NCBI RefSeq assembly: GCF_040954645.1
Contig: NC_092803.1
Location: 121,973,961-122,037,960, forward strand
Length of the DNA stretch: 64,000 nucleotides
Direction: 5' to 3'
Source of the DNA: Diabrotica undecimpunctata
Taxonomy: Eukaryota > Arthropoda > Insecta > Coleoptera > Chrysomelidae
Made by a program: the position numbers and the translations under genes. Each line of letters begins with the position of its first letter. Position 1 is the first letter of the stretch. Under the pieces are notes generated by a model. That model saw nothing but the letters and a program-made list of their open reading frames with translations. It made no database searches and was not told the DNA's origin. This document shows, piece after piece, positions 40,538-51,435 of this stretch.

Positions 40538-40876
40538 TACAGTGATGAGTGCCTTACCACCCGGCAAAATAGCGGAAAGGATAGAAGACAGATTAAGTTG
40601 TGAGATAGTATGAGATAAAGCTAGTTTTTGACGTGGCTATTTCACTTCAGTCATAATTATACGGATGACCTCGAAAATATTTTATTTCAATAATTTCTGA
40701 TGTTAGAATAAATGATTGAATAAATTAAGATATATTATAGTAAAAAACATTAATTATTAGCGATTTTAAATTATAAATCTTTAAGTTTATTTAATAATAA
40801 AAATAACTTAACTGAAATATTTAATTAAACTAAAGGTAGGTATGTTCAATCCGAAAATATTTAATGTGTGGAGAAT

Positions 40877-40930
40877 TGGCGTAATGGTTAGAGACGTGGT
40901 CTAGTGACAAGAAGATTGGAGGTTCAATTC
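40877..40930 (+). promoter_or_regulatory. tRNA-like Pol III A and B boxes inside the DD41D element
   Basis: TGGCGTAATGG (40877-40887) fits the A-box consensus and GTTCAATTC (40922-40930) fits the B box, 45 bases apart from start to start, as in a tRNA gene. The cloverleaf stems are not complementary enough for a functional tRNA, so this is tRNA-derived, perhaps a SINE head. Confidence 0.55.
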
Positions 40931-41350
40931 ACACCAAGGATAAAATTTTTGTTTTATTCAATCAAAAAATAATAGAAAATATGATACATATTAGGTAAAA
41001 AGTTTTCGAAAAACTCATTATTTACAATTTATTCTTATTCCAATGTTAAAAAATAGAAATACAAAATAATTTAAATTCAATTTCAGTTTTACAGTCTTCA
41101 GTTGTGATTGCAAAATAATCCGGTTAAGACTGTTTAATGCCAAATCCATCACTAATTTCTCAGTGTTAATATAAATTCCTCTGTACAGGTAATGATTTTC
41201 AAAACAATTAACAACATTGTAATGGATGCGCGCGAACAGCTGCCTGCTTTACAGCTAACCAAATCATCAAGCCATCAAAAATAATAACATACCGAGAAGT
41301 GTTTTTGCACGGTAAACAGAAACTTTTTATTGAAAAAACAATTCGTGAAA

Positions 41351-42424
41351 ATGGTTTTAACGGTCGAGGAAAAAGTGCAAATTGTTGTCTGGCATGTGAA
41401 TGGATTATCAGACAACATGATTAGACAACAATTTGTAAATATGTTTCCAAATACGCCGGCTCCAGCACGGTCAACAATTCAGTCTATTATACGTAATTTT
41501 TTTACTTATGGATCCGTGTTCACTCCAAGAGGAGTTCGTAGACGAAGGGAGGTAAATCCAGATTTGGAACTAAGGAACACTTTAATTTGTGCAAGTATTG
41601 AGCAAAATCCTACCCAATCAACATCTCGTCTCGGAGAACAATATGGAATTTCAAGATTTAGAGTAGGTAAAATTTTGAAAAGACATGGATACCGTCCCTA
41701 TAAACTTCATAAATCCAACGAACAATTTCCTGGGGATCAATATAGACGTTTAGAATTTTGTCAAACTGCAATGGAAATGTCACATCAAGATGAACATTTT
41801 TTAGAGAACGTTGTGTTCACCGATGAATGTACGTTTTCATTGCAGGGCCGTCACAATTCAATGAATGCTCGGTATTGGTCTCGAGGAAATCCTCGTCAGA
41901 TTTATGTCGCTCGTACCCAGCGTCCTCGAAAAGTAAATGTTTGGGGAGGCATAATAGGGAATCATGTCATTGGTCCATTTTTTATAGACGGTATGTTAAC
42001 TGGGCGGAAATACTTGGAACTTCTGCAAAATCAAATTGTCCCAGCCCTTCGTAATTTACCAATACCTTTCGATTCCATATGGTTTCAACACGATGGTTCT
42101 CCCGCACATAATTCTCGCATCGTCAGTGAATATCTCAGTGCGACTTTTCCTAATCGATTGATTAGTGGCCACGGAGATATTTTTTGGCCTGCAAGATCAC
42201 CTGATCTTGCACTTTGTGATTTTTTTATGTGGGGATACATCAAGTCCAAGCTATATGGAATTGAAGACGATAGGCCTAATTCTCTCCAAGAATTAAGAGA
42301 AAAGATCTCTGATTCAATGAGAGGTATTAGTCCAGAAACATTAACTAATGTTAGACGAAACTTTTATAATAGATTGGGTTATTGTTCTGCTGCTAATGGA
42401 GGCTTATTCGAACATTTATTGTAA
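41351..42424 (+). CDS. Intact DD41D transposase, 357 aa
   Basis: From ATG at 41351 the frame is open to TAA. The N-terminal third carries helix-turn-helix DNA-binding regions (VEEKVQIVVWHVNG; LGEQYGISRFRVGKILKRHG). The catalytic triad is readable: Asp158 in VVFTDECTF, Asp248 in WFQHDGSPAH and Asp290 in LALCDFFMWG. Between the last two lie 41 residues, which defines the DD41D (rosa) group of the Tc1-mariner superfamily. The final aromatic-rich region ends GGLFEHLL. No stop or frameshift and complete ends suggest a recently active or still active copy. A TTG at 41330 extends the frame but ATG is preferred. Confidence 0.93.
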   Translation: MVLTVEEKVQIVVWHVNGLSDNMIRQQFVNMFPNTPAPARSTIQSIIRNFFTYGSVFTPRGVRRRREVNPDLELRNTLICASIEQNPTQSTSRLGEQYGISRFRVGKILKRHGYRPYKLHKSNEQFPGDQYRRLEFCQTAMEMSHQDEHFLENVVFTDECTFSLQGRHNSMNARYWSRGNPRQIYVARTQRPRKVNVWGGIIGNHVIGPFFIDGMLTGRKYLELLQNQIVPALRNLPIPFDSIWFQHDGSPAHNSRIVSEYLSATFPNRLISGHGDIFWPARSPDLALCDFFMWGYIKSKLYGIEDDRPNSLQELREKISDSMRGISPETLTNVRRNFYNRLGYCSAANGGLFEHLL

Positions 42425-42693
42425 ATACATTTCATTAGAATAATTTTTTTTATTTTTATAGAATTTCTACCTATTTAAATATTTTTGGAAGTACATTTAT
42501 TTAGAACGTTCTTTTATGTTTGAAGAATTATTACTTTATTTTCGAAAGTACGACATTGTTCTTTCAATAAGATTTTCATGATTTACTATAAACACTTCTA
42601 ATAAAAACTAAAATAAATGTCTAGTGATTTAAAGCAAAACGATATAATATCTGCATAATTTCAAATTTTTAAAAAAGTAAAAACTTCATGTGG

Positions 42694-42755
42694 GATTTGA
42701 ACCCTGAGCGCCTGCATGAGAACATCGTGACTTGAACTCTGATCCATCAAACTTT
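42694..42755 (-). other. tRNA-derived segment, minus strand
   Basis: Reading leftward from 42755, a tRNA-like run ends with GGGTTCAAATC (42704-42694), a good B box, preceded by GCAGGCGCTCA as in a variable/T-arm region. The A box is not convincing. It lies opposite in orientation to the tRNA-like segment at 40877-40930. Confidence 0.45.
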
Positions 42756-42771
42756 TATATTTATTTAGTGA

Positions 42772-42860
42772 CAGTTTGGGTTATTGTTCTGCTGCTAATG
42801 AAGGCTTACATATTGTAAATACGTTTATTTACAATATTTTTTTTAATTTTGTAGAATTTT
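42772..42860 (+). repeat. Duplicate of the transposase 3' end
   Basis: These bases repeat 42371-42472 with changes (GGTTATTGTTCTGCTGCTAA shared exactly, followed by GGCTTA and an AT-rich stretch). It lacks the codons for the C-terminal FEHLL and is not coding. Confidence 0.85.
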
Positions 42861-43283
42861 TACTTAAGCATACCACTAATCCACGAAGGATAGTGATTAT
42901 TCAGTGACAAGAGTGTATGAAATCCTCACATCATAGTAGAAATTATTCTTGATTAATAATTTAAAACTTTAGATTAAATAATTACTATTAATTAAATTAT
43001 TTTATTCACATTTTTGCTTTATTGTGGTCAATCAGTTTTTACTTTATGTGAAATTAAAAAATGGAAATACGTCACACATACGTTACACATAATAATTATG
43101 ACCGAGGTGATTTAGCTCGAAGCTAACGTCTAAAGGTGTGAGACTATCGATTTATAATGTTAATTATAGGTTTCTACCGATTATTTCCCACCTCTACTAC
43201 TTTCATCTCTTTTTATTTCACAACGTATTATATTTTCTATCTTTTGCGTTATTTTGTGGGTTCTTAAGGCACTCATCACTGTA

Positions 43284-43435
43284 TAATAATTAATACAGTA
43301 TTATTAATTAAACGTATCGTTTCAAGAACAAAATATGATTGAAATATGATAGTTCATATTTATTTTCTAGTGGCGCCATTAGTTTACTGGACGACAGTAT
43401 GATCTGTCATCATAGCCTGTTATATAGATAGATTT
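43284..43435. repeat. Repeat unit C, right flank of the DD41D element
   Basis: Contains 'cgtatcgtttcaagaacaaa', 'attgaaatatgatagttc' and 'agtttactggacgacag', matching units A and B on the left side. Confidence 0.75.
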
Positions 43436-44265
43436 CCCCCAACCTATATTTATTTTTGAGGCTTTTTAGTATTTTTCCATTTCTGTAAATCCCTGTTGTG
43501 GTCCAATGTTCCTTATCTATTTAATTTTCCCCTATTTTTAACTTTTGTTGGAAGAATTTAGTCACCATATTTTAGTATCATTTTATCATCCGATTAAGAT
43601 CAAAACCAGTTATTACCAGACTGTACTCAATTATTTCATTCACTAATTTATCTGCTCAGTATCATTTATTTATAGCAATCTATTTATTTACATTTTATTT
43701 TAATATTATAAAATATATTTGATGTTCAAATCAACCTATAAAGAATTTTATAAAAAAATATTCGAAACTACTTCCTCTGGAAACTAATGTTTTAGTTTGA
43801 AAAAAAGTTAGTGGAGACAATAAATAATAATGAATTCGGGCTTTCGCAAAGGCTGAATACAGTAGACCCATATAATCCTAGTGGTGCCTTTGGGAAACTC
43901 TGGTTAAATTTCTTCCGGAGGAATGAGTGGTGTGGCTGAAACAAAAATAATATATATGTTAAGCAAGTTTAACGCAAAACACTGTGAATGCAGGTTTTTA
44001 TTTATCTAGTTTGAATGATATATTCTAAATTTAAAAATTTATTTTATTATCCTTATTCGATAATTGCAGTCAAAAAAAGATAAAAAAAAGGAATACCGCA
44101 AACTCTTGCTTGAGCATGACCAGCCAGTCGTAGTCACGTCACGTAGTAGAGCTGAGAGCAAGTAAGTGTTGTTATGACTGTCGCCGTTTGTCTTTTGTGT
44201 TGTTCGCTTGGCTAACTTATAATTGTTCATTTTTGTGATTTTTATTTTTTATCGATATAGATCAT
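43436..44265. other. No gene seen
   Basis: AT-rich; the only longer frame (44039-44230, minus) shows no motif. The first exon or end of the following hAT relic may lie here. Confidence 0.45.
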
Positions 44266-44269
44266 AAAA

Positions 44270-46442
44270 AGCGTAAAGTTGATATTAAAATAGCAAGTTT
44301 TTGACCGAATGGACTGTGTTTTACGCTACGCTTCGTGATATACCTGACTCTGTTCCAGTTTGCCTAACACGCAATAAAACTGTCACTCTTAATAAAAATA
44401 CTAATTTAAAGAGAGATTATAAAATCTAATATAAAAAACTACCCATCAACAGTTTCATCAAAAGATTCTTCTGGAAAGTAAAACTCGCCAAGAAAAGCTC
44501 AAGACATATCTAGCTTCTTAAAAAAAAGCACATCCATACTACTTCGAATTATGAGATAGCAAGAAAAATCTGCAGACGTAGCTTATAGTATATATTGGAC
44601 GCTCAATAAACCATTTTCAGCCATTTTCAGACTCTGAGATGGTTAAAGAATATATGCTAGGAGTGAAAATAAAAAGAATGTTGTTGTTGTTGTAATTCAA
44701 GGTATTCCATTGTTGGCAAAAAGCAATACAAGAAGAACCAAAATATTATCTGCAGACAATAAAAATTGGCTGTTGACGATCAAAGTTTATGCTCTGTTAG
44801 CTATGGTCGGCAAAGAAAGGGGGCTTGTAAAGCGAATCAAAGAAAATAATGCTGAGCTACTATCTTATCAACGCATAATTCACCAGGCAGCCCTATGTGG
44901 GAAACTTAGTGACACTCTGAAAGAGGTTATGAACAACTTGATGAAGTTGATTAATTTTATGAGGTGTCGTTCTGCTCTTCAACACAGGTAGTTCAATATT
45001 TTTCTATCTGAGTGTAATTCAACTCATTCTGACTTACTTCAACAACAACAATGTTCGTTGGCTAAGTAAAGGTCAAGAGATTGAACGATTTTGGCAAATA
45101 CAATAAGAAATAAATACGTGATGAATTCGACCGTTACTTGATGAAAATTCATTTTATCTAACAATAAAACACTGAAAAGTTGTGTTTTCAACACTTCCAT
45201 AAAATTTATTTTAAATTATTATCATTGCAGCTGTTTTGGCCAAAGTGCTTTTTTCAAGTGATCTTTTTTTGGTATGTGTTTACACTTTATAGTCTTTAAC
45301 TGAATAAGTTAAGAAGAGGAGAACTGTTTGTCTTAAGTTGGTCATTCAGAATTATGTCTGTATTTTTTAATTTGTTCATTTATCTCCATGTCAAAAAATA
45401 ACTTCGAGATAAAACTGAATATCATTAAGCAAATAGCAGTAAACAATGGGTACAACGTACACAAAATAAATAAAATTTTAAATCAAAAACTACATAAGAA
45501 AGCCCTGAAATTAGTATTTCCACCATCAGAGAAAAAAACCCAGTATCTTCTGCTCAATTACATATACAGGCAAGATAATAACAAAAATAGCCAAACACAT
45601 AAAAAATAAAGAAATATCACCAGCTTTTAGAACAAACTACAACTTATTGGCTCTTGGCTCTTGCTGTTCTTAATATATTATGCAAATATATTAAAAACAG
45701 CAAGAGCCAAAAGAAAAAGCAATTAGACAGCTGTGTACGTAAACTTAAATGTGGCGATTGCCCTAAAACTTACATCGGTCAAACTGGTAGAACTTTTATC
45801 AAATGTTTAGCAGAACATAAAAGGGGTTTCAATAATAGAAAAACAGACTCTACGTACGGACTACACCTTCTAAACCATAATCACTATTTTAATGACGAAT
45901 TTCAAATTCTTCTCATTTAAAATAAAGACCTTAAGCTATCTTTATTAGAATCTATGGAAATAGCTCCTCAGCTTATTCAGTTAACAACTATAAAGTGTAA
46001 ACACATACCAAAAATAGATCACTTGAGAAAGGCATTCCGGCCGAAACAGCGGTAGTGATAATAATTTAAAATAAATTTTGTGAATGTTTTGAAAACAAAA
46101 GTTTTCAATATTTTATTACTAAAAATAAATACCTTCTTAGAAAACTGGAATACTCAAGAAGCAATGAAGCAAGTATTTCCCTGAAAGACATTTGCAATAA
46201 TTAAATGTGCTCAATACCGAACTACAAGGAAATGAGAAATTAATATGTGGTCTGATACAAAGTGTGTCCTCGTTCCTTCGTTTGGCTCCACATTTCTTTG
46301 TGAAACTTCGTTTTCAAAAATAAATTTTTTAAAGAGCAAATATCGATCAAGATTGACAGACGCTCACCTTGAGGATACTATTTGCATAAGCTGCTTCCAG
46401 CGTGAACCTAACTTTAAAAAACTCACTCAAGAACTCAAGTGA
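44270..46442 (+). pseudogene. hAT-like transposase relic (SCAND3/ZBED type), split by an insertion
   Basis: After a degraded zinc-finger region (a readable NLKR...KLP remnant near 44405) comes an open stretch 44710-44991. It includes KVYALLAMVGKERGLVKRIK, then HQAALCGKLSDTLKEVMNNL and NFMRCRSALQHR, and continues in shifted frame to WLSKG-like residues. At 45108 the gene is cut by a Penelope-like insertion. It resumes at 46123 with FLENWNTQEAMKQVF and ends with STFLCETSFSKINFLKSKYR and SRLTDAHLEDTICIS, the hAT C-terminal dimerisation domain. Broken by stops as well as by the insertion. Confidence 0.82.
45118..46122 (+). mobile_element. Short Penelope-like element with GIY-YIG domain
   Basis: Inverted terminal segments (45118-45305 and about 45985-46122) flank two coding pieces. 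The first, 45388-45609, is linker. The second, 45717-45920, reads LKCGDCPKTYIGQTGRTFIK, then CLAEHKRGFNNRKTDSTYGL and HLLNHNHYFNDEFQIL, a well-kept GIY-YIG endonuclease (YIGQTGR present). AAATAAATAC lies on both sides (45108-45117 and 46123-46132), a 10-bp target duplication. The reverse transcriptase is absent. Same family as 20198-20834. Hammerhead-like cores with two deviations lie in both ends, best at 46010-46056. Confidence 0.88.
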
Positions 46443-47865
46443 AATTTTTTATATTGATTTTAAAAATTACTATTTTTATTGGGAATAAGCCACAATTTAA
46501 GTTTAACATAAGTTTATTTTTAACGTTTTAATTTCCACTTCGGAGGTTGTTCTAAAAATACAAAACAATACAATACTTTTGATTTTGATTTCAAAACCTA
46601 TCATTAAACTTACTTATTTGTAACAAGGTAAGGTCTGCAAAAGGTATATTAAACTACAAGACACCTAGTGGAAATTCTAATTACAAGAGTTCACAAAGGG
46701 TACCAGATCAAAAAACCTTCTCTTAGTCTACTTTCGCTAAGCGACAAACAATTATAATTTTTTTTTCTATCAAAAATCAAGCTATATTTTTTCTATATAT
46801 CGATACTATAAAATTAGAAATAAAAAAATATAAAAGAATATACACTCATATTGGTCGAAATACTATTACAACACAATTCTCGTAAATAATGTTAAATCGT
46901 CAATTATTACTCTATGTTTTTAATAAACACATTGTGCACAATTTTCTAAACCATTAGAGAACAATTAAAATTTGTGATAATGTTATTTAGGCAAGAAAAG
47001 TAACTGTTGCTGCTAAAAGCAGCTATACAAGAATTGTTTGGCAAGCAAGAAAAATATATTAGTATTCCTTGCCTCAAATTATTATCACCTACAACTTTTT
47101 TATGATGTAAATCTAGTTATTCCCAAATCCTCAACCTCAATCCAAATTAACTAAAACAGCTTTATCTAACAATTTAAAAAATAAATGAGAAATAGATTTA
47201 AATGAAACTGGACCAACTATAAAATAATAAATAAATAAAAATAAAAGTCCCAAGACATTTTAACAAAATTACTGGGCAAAATTATATTCATTTAGACATA
47301 TAAACTCCATTTTATACACCTCCTGTAGAAAGTCCAAAGGTTATATTTGCAAAATCAAAATACAAAAAGGATGAAAATTTATAAAAATTACAATCAAAAT
47401 CAGGAAGCAGTTTCCAGTGCGTCATTTATTGAACTAACAAAGGAATTAATTAAAGAAAAAGGTTATGTACCGAATAACTATTCGCCAGCTTTTTCTTGGA
47501 TGTCCACAGTTCTTCCAACCCAATATTAATACCTTAATAATTTACTATGATGGAAATGTACACGGACTTATTAAAATGTCTACAAAAATATATCCTAAAC
47601 TCGAAAAAGCAATAAAAAGCAAAATTATTAATGTTTTTTATAAATCTTGTAGTTAAAAAGAAAATTGTCCAAAAATTACCTGAATAATTAATTGACAAAC
47701 CTGATCTTAGTAAAGGTACAGATATTTATCAGACAGTATCTATTAATAATGTATGTACATATAGTATTCAGTGGGATATACAATGTTTATTTACACTCAT
47801 ATTAAAATACTTTAATGCCAAAAATGGCTCTTGCCATGGTCTTATGGTAAAATGAGACCATGCCA
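46443..47865. other. No recognisable gene
   Basis: Two overlapping frames at 47347-47656 (one with KGYVPNNYSPAFSWM) could be a coding relic with a frameshift, but I do not recognise the family. The rest is AT-rich. Confidence 0.4.
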
Positions 47866-47869
47866 TGTG

Positions 47870-49110
47870 AATGGCGTCAAGACAGGTGATATTTCCGTTA
47901 CATAAAAAAGGCGATCAGCTCCAGTGTGACAACTACAGAGGTATACTGTTAACAATTGCTTACAAAATACTAGCAAATATTCTCTATGAAAGGCTACAGA
48001 TTCATTCAATAACACAGATCCTCGAGAAAACATTGAAATTTATTATTGAAACATATTACCTATTTGTCGACTTTAAGGCCGTATACGACAGTGTCAAGAG
48101 AACAGTACTATACCAATTAATACGTGAGTTTGATGCGGAAAAAACTCTTGATCCTTTGAGATAAAGTATGGACTCAGACAAGGGAATGCCTTCGCTTGCC
48201 TCCTATTTAACATTGCCTTGGAAAAGGCAGTCCGACACACACGAATTAGAGACGGCGGTACTATTTACAATAGATCGATACAAATCTTAGCATACGCTGA
48301 TGACATTGACATAAGATGTTAAGAAATATTTCCTAGGATTGGAAACGGCTGCGAAACAGGTCGGTCTAGTCATCGACGAAAACAAAACCAAGCACATGTT
48401 GGTTACTAAGGATCCTATAGCAAATAAGGAACGGGAAACAGCATTTGGAAGGCATCTCTTTGAACGTGTTGACTGCTTCACATACCTTGGCTCGCTAGTG
48501 ACTACTACCAATCAAACAAGCGAAAAAATTAAAAAACAAATAAACCTTAAAAATAAGGCATACTATGGGCACCAAAAACAATTCCACTCAAGAAATATCC
48601 AAAGAAAAACTAAAATTATTATATACAAAACACTGCTGTGGCCGTTCCGCACATACGGGGTGGAAACATTGACTGTAACGCAGAAGGATAAAAGACTTTT
48701 GGGAATATTCGAGCTTAAGATACTCCGCAAAATATTTGGAGCTATAAACGATCAAGGGCAGTATCGTAAAAGATTTAATTTCGAATTATACCAACTCTTT
48801 AATGAACCAGATGTCGTAACGTTTATTAAAACACATGACTTGGATGGGCCGGACACATAATACGAATGCCTGACAACATGATTGCTAAAAGCTAATGACC
48901 GGAACATCTACAGGAAGAAGAAGCAGATGCCGACCGAGAATTAGGTGGTTAGATGGAGTTGAGACTGACTTAGGGATACTAGAGATCAGAAGATGGCAAC
49001 GCGTTGGCAGAAACCGAACAGAATGGCGACAAATCTTACAGCAGGCCAGCACAGATGATTGTCGAGCCAAAGGTAAAGACGAAAGTGCATTAATTTCCAA
49101 TAAATTAAAC
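47870..49110 (+). pseudogene. RTE-like LINE, reverse transcriptase to C-terminus, decayed
   Basis: Blocks in order: VIFPLHKKGDQLQCDNYRGI (47886-), LFVDFKAVYDSVKRTVLYQL (palm), a GDALA-like remnant and QILAYADDIDI-like region near 48285 (catalytic site in shifted frame), then the open stretch 48339-48860 with DCFTYLGSLVTTTNQTSEKI and FRTYGVETLTVTQKDKRLLG. The end is GRRSRCRPRIRWLDGVETDL and QRVGRNRTEWRQILQQAS. The endonuclease domain is missing and several frameshifts occur. Confidence 0.85.
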
Positions 49111-49754
49111 AAAGTCCAAGTTATTAATTTACACAAATCTAATTTTAAAGGTAAAAAAAAATAACCTTTCAACCTTAGACCAAGATAAAATGAAATCAAC
49201 CTTCCTGTAGTAGCCAAAAATGATCTTATATAATTTTATGTTTTGTATAAACAAATTTCAAAATTCTGTAATATATATATACCACAATTTATCACCTAAA
49301 ACTGCTTAGACCCATCTAAAACAATAAGAAATTACGTTTTTAATTGTAATTAACGATATAGTAAATAACACCAGAAGCTCCAATAATGTCGAATATCGTC
49401 TTGTAATCTATACTTCTCAAAGAAATGCAAATAAAGCAACAAATCAAACACACTCCAACAAACCACCCAAACCTTAGAAAAATGCTTAAATACAACAGAT
49501 TGGAAGTTATTTACTTTAGTAACTATATAAATAAGTATATCTAACGCCGTGTGTTTTAATCGGAAGAAAACAACATTGAACATACCGCAGTTGCCGCAGT
49601 TAAAACTATTCAATAAAATTCTGAAAAATGTAGATAAGATTAAATATTTATCAGTGACTTTTAATTTCAAAGCTTAATTTGATATGACGCAACCGATAAA
49701 TATTTACAACTTATTAGTTTGTAGTAAATTACATTGTTCAATTGTGTAAAATTC

Positions 49755-49915
49755 GCCAAAAGATTCGAGATTGAAACGATTCGATGTAGTACAAAATGTT
49801 GCTTTAAGATTAGTCGTGCAAGCCTACAGAACTAGTCCTGTTGAATGTTTATATACCAAAGTTAATGTTTCCCACTCTTTATTAGAATATTATGTCTGTC
49901 TAATGTATACAACTG
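49755..49915 (+). mobile_element. LINE post-RT fragment
   Basis: LKRFDVVQNVALRLVVQAYR then TSPVECLYTKVNVSHSLLEY corresponds to the LDxIQNxxLRLxxGAxRTSP region, found intact in the LINE at 55193-60740. About 50 codons only. Confidence 0.75.
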
Positions 49916-49961
49916 GGATTTTAATTGTTTAAGTGATGGTTAGTCAATTTTGTTATTTATA

Positions 49962-51276
49962 AAGGGTGATTCATTTAGAGGTACTTTTTTGGTAGGGATT
50001 TGATTGAAGATCGTACATGAATACTGTCAAACTGACATTTCACTTTTATTCAGTATTGTTTGACTTTTCATGATGAAAAGACTTAGCCTGGCACAGCTTC
50101 TAGAAATTATTAAGTTGTATTTTGAAAATGAGAGTTCTGTGAGGAATGTGTTTCGTGGGCTTAGAGCAATTTATGGTCCACATAATCGGCCTACCGAATG
50201 TACAATTCGCTTTACGATTAGTAAGTTTGAAACCCAGTTTTCATTATTGGATAACACGCGACCAAATAGACCACATTCAGCACGCACTGAAGAAAATATA
50301 GCGGCGTTAACGGATAGTGTACTCGAAAATAATGAAGAATCGATTCGTCGCCGTTCTCAACAGCTTGGCTTGTCATATGCAAAAACTTATTAGGCGTATT
50401 TTACGTAAGGATCTTGGTTTAAAAGCATACAAAATTCAATTAATGCAAGAGCTGAAGCCGACCGACCTTCCGAGTCGTCACCGTTTCAGTCGATGGGCTC
50501 TTGATAAGCTTTCAGAAGATCCACTGTTTTCGAGAAAATTTTGTTTTTTTTTTAGATGAGGCCCATTTTTGGCTTAATGGGCAAAAATGGGCCTCAGAAA
50601 GGTTTAAGAAAATGGGCATTTTCTTAAACCAAAGAGGTTCAAGAGTTGCCCTTACACCCTAAAAAAACAATTGTTTGGTGTGGTTTATGGGCTAGTGGGA
50701 TCGTTGGTCTATATTTATTTAAAACAGAGGCCGGCCAGAATGTTACTGTGAATGGAGATCGTTATCTTGCCATGATAACGGACTATTTGGTACCTAAAAT
50801 TGAAGCTAGTGGTCTCGGCGACATTTGGATCCAACAACATGGCGTAACTTGCCAGACAGCCCGTGAAAGCATGGCTTTACTGCGAGAACGATTCGGTGAA
50901 CAAATTATTTTACGCTTTGGAACAGTGAATTGACCGCCTAGATCCAGTGACATCTCACCTCCAGACTCTTTCTTTTGAGGTTACCTAAAGTATAAAGTCT
51001 ACATAAATAAACCAGATACGATTGAGGCATTGAAGGCCAATATTACTCGAGTCATTGGTAAAATACCAATCGAAATGCTGGAACGAGTCATCGAGAATTG
51101 GAACTTCAGAATGAACCAACTTAATCGTAGTCATAGCCAACATTTAAAAAAAATTATCTTTAAGAAATAATTGTCAAGAATGGTTCTTTTGTATGATAAA
51201 TAATATTTTCAAATAAAATTAATTTTTTTCATTATTTTTTCTTGTTGAAAAAATTACCTCTAAATGAATCACCCTT
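49962..51276 (+). mobile_element. Mariner-like transposon, 1.3 kb, with TA target site
   Basis: The left end AAGGGTGATTCATTTAGAGG and the reverse complement of the right end agree for 22 bases, giving a terminal inverted repeat. TA lies outside both ends (49960-49961 and 51277-51278). Confidence 0.9.
50070..51170 (+). pseudogene. Mariner-like transposase, broken
   Basis: Starts MMKRLSLAQLLEIIKLYFEN. 50070-50393 holds the DNA-binding half (LRAIYGPHNRPTECTIRF; RRRSQQLGLSYAKTY). Then in other frames come LRKDLGLKAYKIQLMQELKP, LDEAHFWLNGQ (first Asp), KTIVWCGLWASGIVGLYLFK, and DIWIQQHGVTCQTARES, where the second catalytic Asp is His. The third block reads PRSSDITPPDSFF, about 41 residues further, as in DD41D enzymes. 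An internal direct repeat of GGGC-containing bases at 50560-50640 and several frameshifts add to the damage. Confidence 0.88.
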
Positions 51277-51435
51277 TACCTTTAGAAAAATAAAAATATG
51301 CAGAAAAACCCAGACAAGCTAAAAGTTTAAGCTAAAACTTGTAGCTGGTCTGGGTTTTTCTGCATACTTTTATTTTTCCTAAGTTATAAATGATAGAATT
51401 GACTAACAACCACTTGAATAATTAAAATCCCATAT

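Larger units (their letters stand above)
40540..43281 (+). mobile_element. DD41D transposon (rosa-like), 2.74 kb, TA target site
   Basis: The left end is CAGTGATGAGTGCCTTA and the reverse complement of the right end begins with the same 17 bases. Similarity continues for about 50 bases (ACCC, CAAAATA, CG, GATAGAA shared). TA lies just outside each end (40538-40539 and 43282-43283). It encloses an intact transposase (41351-42424) plus about 0.8 kb on each side that carries tRNA-like segments. It inserted into the repeat whose units lie at 40200-40537 and 43284-43435. Confidence 0.9.
49916..51435. repeat. Palindromic host repeat interrupted by a mariner-like element
   Basis: Left outer sequence 49916-49961 (TGGGATTTTAATTGTTTAAG and on) is the inverted, slightly diverged form of 51380-51432. 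Between 51284 and 51375 a second inverted pair is present (GCAGAAAAACCCAGAC and GTCTGGGTTTTTCTGC). Together these suggest a foldback repeat into which the transposon at 49962-51276 inserted. Confidence 0.7.

Noticed and set aside
40861..40940. Functional tRNA gene
   Set aside because: A and B boxes fit but the acceptor and T stems do not pair well, and it sits inside a transposon; treated as tRNA-derived.
43090..43160. Another tRNA-like stretch (tttagctcgaagctaacg)
   Set aside because: Only a weak A-box resemblance, no B box at the right distance.
47347..47656. Two overlapping frames resembling a frameshifted protein
   Set aside because: Possible transposon relic, but no motif I can name; not enough to call a gene.
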